Origin: an uncultured Roseovarius sp. | GTDB taxonomy: Bacteria; Pseudomonadota; Alphaproteobacteria; Rhodobacterales; Rhodobacteraceae | Direction: 5' to 3' | DNA: 64,000 nt | Assembly: GCA_947496175.1 (NCBI GenBank) | Contig: CANMBU010000003.1 | Coordinates: 186,001 to 250,000, forward strand | Shown here: one piece after another, positions 63,455 through 64,000 of the stretch | How the letters are laid out: each line of letters begins with the position of its first letter | How positions within the stretch are numbered: position 1 is the stretch's first letter | Notes under the pieces: generated by a model | Seen by the model: only the letters and a program-made list of their open reading frames with translations | What the model was told of the DNA's origin: nothing | Database searches by the model: none | Program-made: the position numbers and the translations under genes

Positions 63455-64000
63455 ATGACCGAAACACGACCATTGGGTGTGCCCGACCTGGGCCATGTCA
63501 CGTTTTCGATGTTGAGCATGGCCTTGTCTCGCGCCTGGCAAGATATCCGACAGGCGCCGGGCTATGCGGTGATTTTTGCCGGTGTCTACGTGGTTATCGG
63601 CTGGATCATGGCGTGGGTGACATGGGTGACGGGACATAGCTACTGGCTTGTCTTTGCCGCCGTAGGCTTTCCACTCGTCGGACCGTTTGCAGCGGTCGGG
63701 CTTTATGAAGTCAGCCACAGGCTGGAACAGCGCATGTCTTTGACATCAAGAGAAGTTTTTGGCGTTATCTTCGATCAGCGCAACCGCCAACTGCCGTCGA
63801 TCTGTGCCGTCATCATCGTTATGTTTCTCTTTTGGTTTTTTGTTGGCCATATGATTTTCGCGCTCTTTCTCGGCTTTTCAACCATGACCAACATATCCTC
63901 CTCGTATGAAATTTATGTCTCACAAGACGGGCTGATGATGCTGGGCTTTGGCACGGTCATCGGGGCTGGGTTTGCACTCCTGCTCTACAGTATCACGGTC
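63455..64000 (+). CDS. DUF2189-like membrane protein (3' end outside window)
   Basis: The first 182 codons of an integral membrane protein. Segments such as [22 protein letters not shown] and [29 protein letters not shown] match the DUF2189 family. GGGGAGGCGGAG precedes the ATG. The right window edge cuts it. Function unknown. Confidence 0.8.
   Translation, partial: MTETRPLGVPDLGHVTFSMLSMALSRAWQDIRQAPGYAVIFAGVYVVIGWIMAWVTWVTGHSYWLVFAAVGFPLVGPFAAVGLYEVSHRLEQRMSLTSREVFGVIFDQRNRQLPSICAVIIVMFLFWFFVGHMIFALFLGFSTMTNISSSYEIYVSQDGLMMLGFGTVIGAGFALLLYSITV

Overview
The window looks like a chromosomal segment of a marine alphaproteobacterium of the Roseobacter group (Rhodobacterales). I infer this from gene content recognised by eye: a C4-type 5-aminolevulinate synthase (hemA) with an FNR-type box, the cysG-DUF2849-cysI-cysH-DUF934-fpr sulfite-assimilation order, a VPLPA-CTERM protein, a PAS/LuxR regulator and GC-rich intergenic palindromes. 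No database search was possible. Almost all of it is ordinary, densely packed core sequence. There is no phage, transposase, integrase or CRISPR array.

Layout. 1-5.7 kb: cobalamin genes (MFS, cobB, cobA on minus; cbiD, cobK on plus) and an AlkA-like glycosylase. 5.8-12.3 kb: YHS protein and divergent TetR regulator, esterase, secreted unknowns, a LuxR regulator and a hydroxyisobutyrate-dehydrogenase-like enzyme. 12.4-21.7 kb: penicillin-acylase-family protein and a dipeptide-type ABC transporter, with ATPase and M20 amidohydrolase on plus facing permeases and binding protein on minus. 21.9-24.6 kb: infC (apparent AUA start), an alanine-rich repeat protein, and fpr. 24.7-29.9 kb: assimilatory sulfur operon and an Lrp regulator. 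30-36 kb: tpiA, Fe-S assembly factors (SufA-like, SufT-like), a VPLPA-CTERM protein, a RimB-RimK fusion, NfeD/stomatin. 36-41.3 kb: tgt, a 760-base gap with three tandem 22-residue peptides, lon, and a small HU protein with a histone-H1-like tail.

41.4-47.9 kb is the most irregular region. It has two tRNA-Val genes and four tRNA-Asp genes. Two of the tRNA-Asp copies abut homologous 3' fragments of a lost alpha/beta hydrolase gene, and one has lost the invariant T-loop cytosine. Between them sit a DUF547 lipoprotein/radical SAM pair, a YceI protein and a cytochrome b561. 48-64 kb returns to core genes: M20 dipeptidase, hemA, a RodZ-like protein, ispG, DsbA, a BepA-like protease, aminotransferase, AmiC amidase, PBP1a, prfB, an amidase and a DUF2189 protein cut by the window end.

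The best candidate for something undescribed is the trio of tandem small ORFs at 37311-37732. All are exactly 22 codons. They share a Phe-Ala-x-Phe-x-x-Ser-Trp core and a hydrophobic C-terminal half ending Leu-Ala, and they differ mostly by synonymous or conservative changes, which indicates selection on the peptide. A GUAA-tetraloop hairpin inside a longer GC-rich stem separates the second and third.
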